In this document: in pieces, positions 8,527-10,219 of the stretch | Layout of the letters: each line of letters opens with the position of its first letter | How positions within the stretch are numbered: position 1 is the stretch's first letter | Translations under genes and position numbers: made by a program | Origin: Cephalothrix simula | Taxonomy: Eukaryota; Nemertea; Palaeonemertea; Archinemertea; Cephalotrichidae | Direction of reading: 5' to 3' | Assembly: GCA_035591015.1 (NCBI GenBank) | Contig: JAXIUW010231397.1 | Span: 1-10,219, forward strand | Length of the DNA: 10,219 nt | Notes under the pieces: generated by a model | The model's database searches: none | What the model was told of the DNA's origin: nothing | What the model saw: only the letters and a program-made list of their open reading frames with translations

Positions 8527-8888
8527 TTCTTGTTCAGATTCTTCTACGATATCACGAGATACATTTTCGATTCTAATAACAAAGTCACTTTATATTTCTT
8601 GGAATGTCTTACGCTTTTTAATCGGTGGATGGTAACAGCATTCGTCATCCAGCCCACTTTCTTTTATTTCAAGTACATCACCATTGTACATAAGATTATG
8701 ATGCTCAGGAATTACGTCGAATAATCGTGTTTTATAACTAAGTGTTCCTTTGCTTGCACTAAGAGATAACTCCTTGATTTGGAGAGGCAAGGCTGGATGC
8801 ATATCTAGGCAATGCTGCACCACGGCTTTTCATCGTTGCTTTCAACCTCTTCACATGTAAAACATTTGTAACGGGCCTGGTACGCCAT
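8527..8888 (-). pseudogene. Cut-off N-terminal coding part of the YqaJ gene
   Basis: ATG at 8886-8888 (context ATTATGG, A at -3 and G at +4) starts MAYQARYKCFTCEEVE. After a run of four A at 8827-8830 the frame is lost by one base. The next frame continues VVQHCLDMHPALPLQIKEL to KKRKTFQEI and a TAA at 8590-8592, then stays open without a break into the large nuclease exon. One more A in the run would place Cys-x2-Cys and His-x4-His in one frame as a C2H2-like finger. With that base the five exons total 4092 nt, an exact multiple of three. The TAA remains in frame. Either this copy lost its N-terminus and uses the Met at 8526, or one or both defects are sequencing errors or an unrecognised intron. 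Confidence 0.6.
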
Positions 8889-9040
8889 AATGACGCTGAA
8901 ATACATTTAAAATAAATATGAGCGAAATGATGAATGGCAAATTGATGCTGTATACACAAATGTAACGGTATATAACTGGTAAAAGTGAAGTAAAAAGAGT
9001 GTTTATATTCAACGGTACTATGGCATACCAAACGGTCTAA
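8889..9040 (-). promoter_or_regulatory. 5' flank of the YqaJ gene: acceptor-like site, weak TATA
   Basis: TGTATTTCAG| at 8896 sits seven bases upstream of the ATG at 8888, so a 5' UTR exon may lie farther upstream. Alternatively transcription starts nearby: GTTATATACC on the minus strand (about 8966-8975) resembles a TATA element. Neither is proven. The open frame on the minus strand at 8759-9031 lacks any recognisable feature and I do not call it. Confidence 0.3.
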
Positions 9041-9300
9041 AAATAAGGGTCCTTGTTTGTTAAAAAGGTCCTTCTTTAGTAAAACAGGGCCCTGTTAAAT
9101 AGAAACGGCCCTTATTTATTGACCAATCATAACACGTGACCTTCAAATATCCAATAAAAGATAGTTTTTATAAAGAACTAAGAAGGGCCCTTCTTTATTA
9201 AAAGGGTTACTAATTGAAGTATTCTGATTGGTCAAATAAAGAAGGATCCCTCTTTCTTAAGAAGGACCCTTCTTACTTAAAAAGAACCCTTCTTAAGAAT
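9041..9300. repeat. Array of GG-CC palindromes at ~20-bp spacing
   Basis: Diverged copies of an AAGGnCCTT-type palindrome are centred near 9049.5, 9070, 9090.5, 9110, 9187.5, 9246.5, 9266.5 and 9286.5. Neighbours are 19.5-20.5 bp apart within each block. Two are perfect: AACAGGGCCCTGTT (9084-9097) and AAGAAGGGCCCTTCTT (9180-9195). Inverted CCAAT boxes (TTGACCAATCA at about 9119, TGATTGGTCA at about 9219) flank the middle, so the whole is also a loose inverted repeat, as in a foldback element or MITE. No coding sequence. Confidence 0.7.
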
Positions 9301-9342
9301 TATTTTTCATTGGATATCTGCAGCTCCATGGGAATTAAATTG

Positions 9343-9386
<44 letters not shown>
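9343..9386. repeat. (TAA)n microsatellite
   Basis: Uninterrupted TAA trinucleotide run of about 14-15 units. It is best read as the tail of the retroposon fragment on the minus strand. Confidence 0.95.
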
Positions 9387-9387
<1 letters not shown>

Positions 9388-9540
9388 TTTATTTCCGAAA
9401 TACAAGACAATAAATACAACAGATAAAAACATCTAGACAATACAATGGTACAGACGGTAACAGACAACGGAAATCACACAGGACCTAGAAATTAGGCAAA
9501 TAAGATTGTACATCTTGTACATGTGTGTACAACTAAATTA
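9343..9540 (-). mobile_element. 3' end of a 5'-truncated non-LTR retrotransposon
   Basis: Read on the minus strand, about 150 bp of unique sequence ends in GGAAATAAATATT, with AATAAA at 9388-9393, followed by an (ATT)n tail of about 44 bp at 9343-9386. A polyadenylation-like signal running into a microsatellite tail is typical of CR1/L2-type LINE 3' ends. The 5' limit near 9540 is set by where the palindrome-array sequence resumes. I see no clear target-site duplication and no surviving ORF. The plus-strand frame through here is only a poly-isoleucine artefact. Confidence 0.5.
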
Positions 9541-9600
9541 AAATTGGTCAATTAAGATTGGTCAATAAAGAAGGCCCTTCTTAGTTAAATAGAAGAAGTT
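9541..9600. repeat. Displaced piece of the palindrome array
   Basis: Two ATTGGTCAA boxes (about 9543 and 9557) are followed by AAAGAAGGCCCTTCTTA centred near 9574.5, matching the motifs at 9041-9300. The retroposon fragment lies between the two parts, so the array probably predates that insertion. Confidence 0.6.
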
Positions 9601-9730
9601 TGACAAAGCAAGGAAATAAAATGTTATAGCAAAATTTTCAATTACGAATAACGAATATTACGAATATTAGGGCTGTGTTCAGTTTTTTTCCATGAAATAA
9701 CTGCTTCGGTTTTCACTCAAAAAGGGGTGC

Positions 9731-9751
9731 AATAACCCTATAAGGGTTATT
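9731..9751. repeat. Short inverted repeat, 9-bp arms
   Basis: AATAACCCT and AGGGTTATT are perfect complements separated by ATA. It would form a small hairpin on either strand. No T-tract follows and it lies in noncoding sequence, so there is no functional claim. Confidence 0.7.
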
Positions 9752-9770
9752 GGGGCATTTATAATTGGGT

Positions 9771-9784
9771 ATATGACGTCATAT
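9771..9784. promoter_or_regulatory. CRE-like palindrome TGACGTCA
   Basis: ATATGACGTCATAT is a perfect 14-bp palindrome centred on the CREB/ATF consensus TGACGTCA. It lies about 885 bp upstream of the ATG at 8888 on the minus strand. A single site in AT-rich sequence is weak evidence for regulation. Confidence 0.3.
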
Positions 9785-10219
9785 GGTGTTCATTTGATAA
9801 ATAATTATTACACTAAAATATCTATAAAGTATATTTTCACACTGATGATGAAAGTAAATTCCAGTTATGTTAACTCGGTGCTGCGGGCCTCGGGCAATAA
9901 CTACTGACATATTACACTTAGAAAGCGTTTAAGAACTGTATGATGCTGTGGTGCATTTTTTTACAAAGACATCATAGAAATATTGAAGTATAGAATGGGA
10001 ATTAGCCAACAACGCAATTCGGTCCCAGTACCAGACTATACAAAAAGTATGACAAAATGCCTTGAAATTTAGCACATTAGAAAATCTCGCAATGGGAGAC
10101 CGGCGAAATTAGAAATAGTTAGTGCCGCTGATAGCATAAATTAAATCTGATAATTTCAAATTAAAAAAATACACATTTGGTATTTATTGAATCATTATTA
10201 TAAATCATTAATTTTAACA

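Larger units (their letters stand above)
9601..10219. other. Intergenic, no gene seen
   Basis: AT-rich and without a convincing reading frame on either strand. It contains small repeats of ACGAATATT (about 9643-9669), a hairpin at 9731-9751 and a CRE-like palindrome at 9771-9784. The remainder to the window end shows nothing I can name. Confidence 0.6.

Noticed and set aside
8759-9031. 90-codon minus-strand frame upstream of the YqaJ gene
   Set aside because: It runs through a T-rich acceptor region and conflicts with the MAYQ frame that has a good start context and a Cys-x2-Cys pair.
9214-9426. 70-codon plus-strand frame rich in isoleucine
   Set aside because: Translation of the (TAA)n run read as ATA/ATT repeats; not a gene.
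1-10219. tRNA, rRNA or other structured RNA genes
   Set aside because: I looked for tRNA A/B boxes and obvious cloverleaf or rRNA-like conserved stretches and saw none. A covariance search would be needed to exclude small RNAs.

Overview
The window looks like AT-rich nuclear DNA from an animal, probably an invertebrate. The evidence is spliced genes with canonical GT-AG introns (72-108 bp in one gene, 213 and 382 bp in another), a C2H2 zinc-finger exon with a polyadenylation signal, microsatellites and a retroposon tail. There are no bacterial operons, Shine-Dalgarno sites or CRISPR-like structures. I cannot name the species.

Layout. (1) 1-355: no gene; one 27-bp unit repeated three times. 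(2) 356-3233, minus strand: a broken gene of a transposase-derived, probably hAT-like (RNase H fold) family. Its last two exons are intact and well spliced. The large exon before them carries about seven frameshifts or stops, one at a run of 14 G. A possible further upstream exon lies at 3274-3378. (3) 3807-4400, plus strand: an exon with five or six C2H2 fingers, lacking a recognisable start. (4) 4446-8888, minus strand: the main gene. I assemble five exons encoding a large protein with a YqaJ/lambda-exonuclease-type PD-(D/E)xK nuclease domain in the middle, a predicted coiled coil before it and a long conserved-looking C-terminal half. The first ~120 codons, which include a C2H2-like finger, are cut off by a one-base frameshift and an in-frame TAA. 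(5) 9041-9600: an array of GG-CC palindromes spaced about 20 bp apart, with ATTGGTCA boxes. It is split by the 3' end of a non-LTR retrotransposon with a (TAA)n tail. (6) 9601-10219: no gene.

How the parts relate. Both large minus-strand genes look derived from mobile elements: one transposase-like, one phage-recombinase-like. The zinc-finger exon and the YqaJ gene converge tail to tail with 45 bp between their stop codons, so their 3' UTRs must overlap if both are transcribed. The YqaJ gene is the best candidate here for an under-described system: a lambda-exonuclease-like nuclease in a multi-exon animal gene with unrecognised flanking domains. Exon joins were worked out by eye from splice consensus and reading phase; no searches were run.
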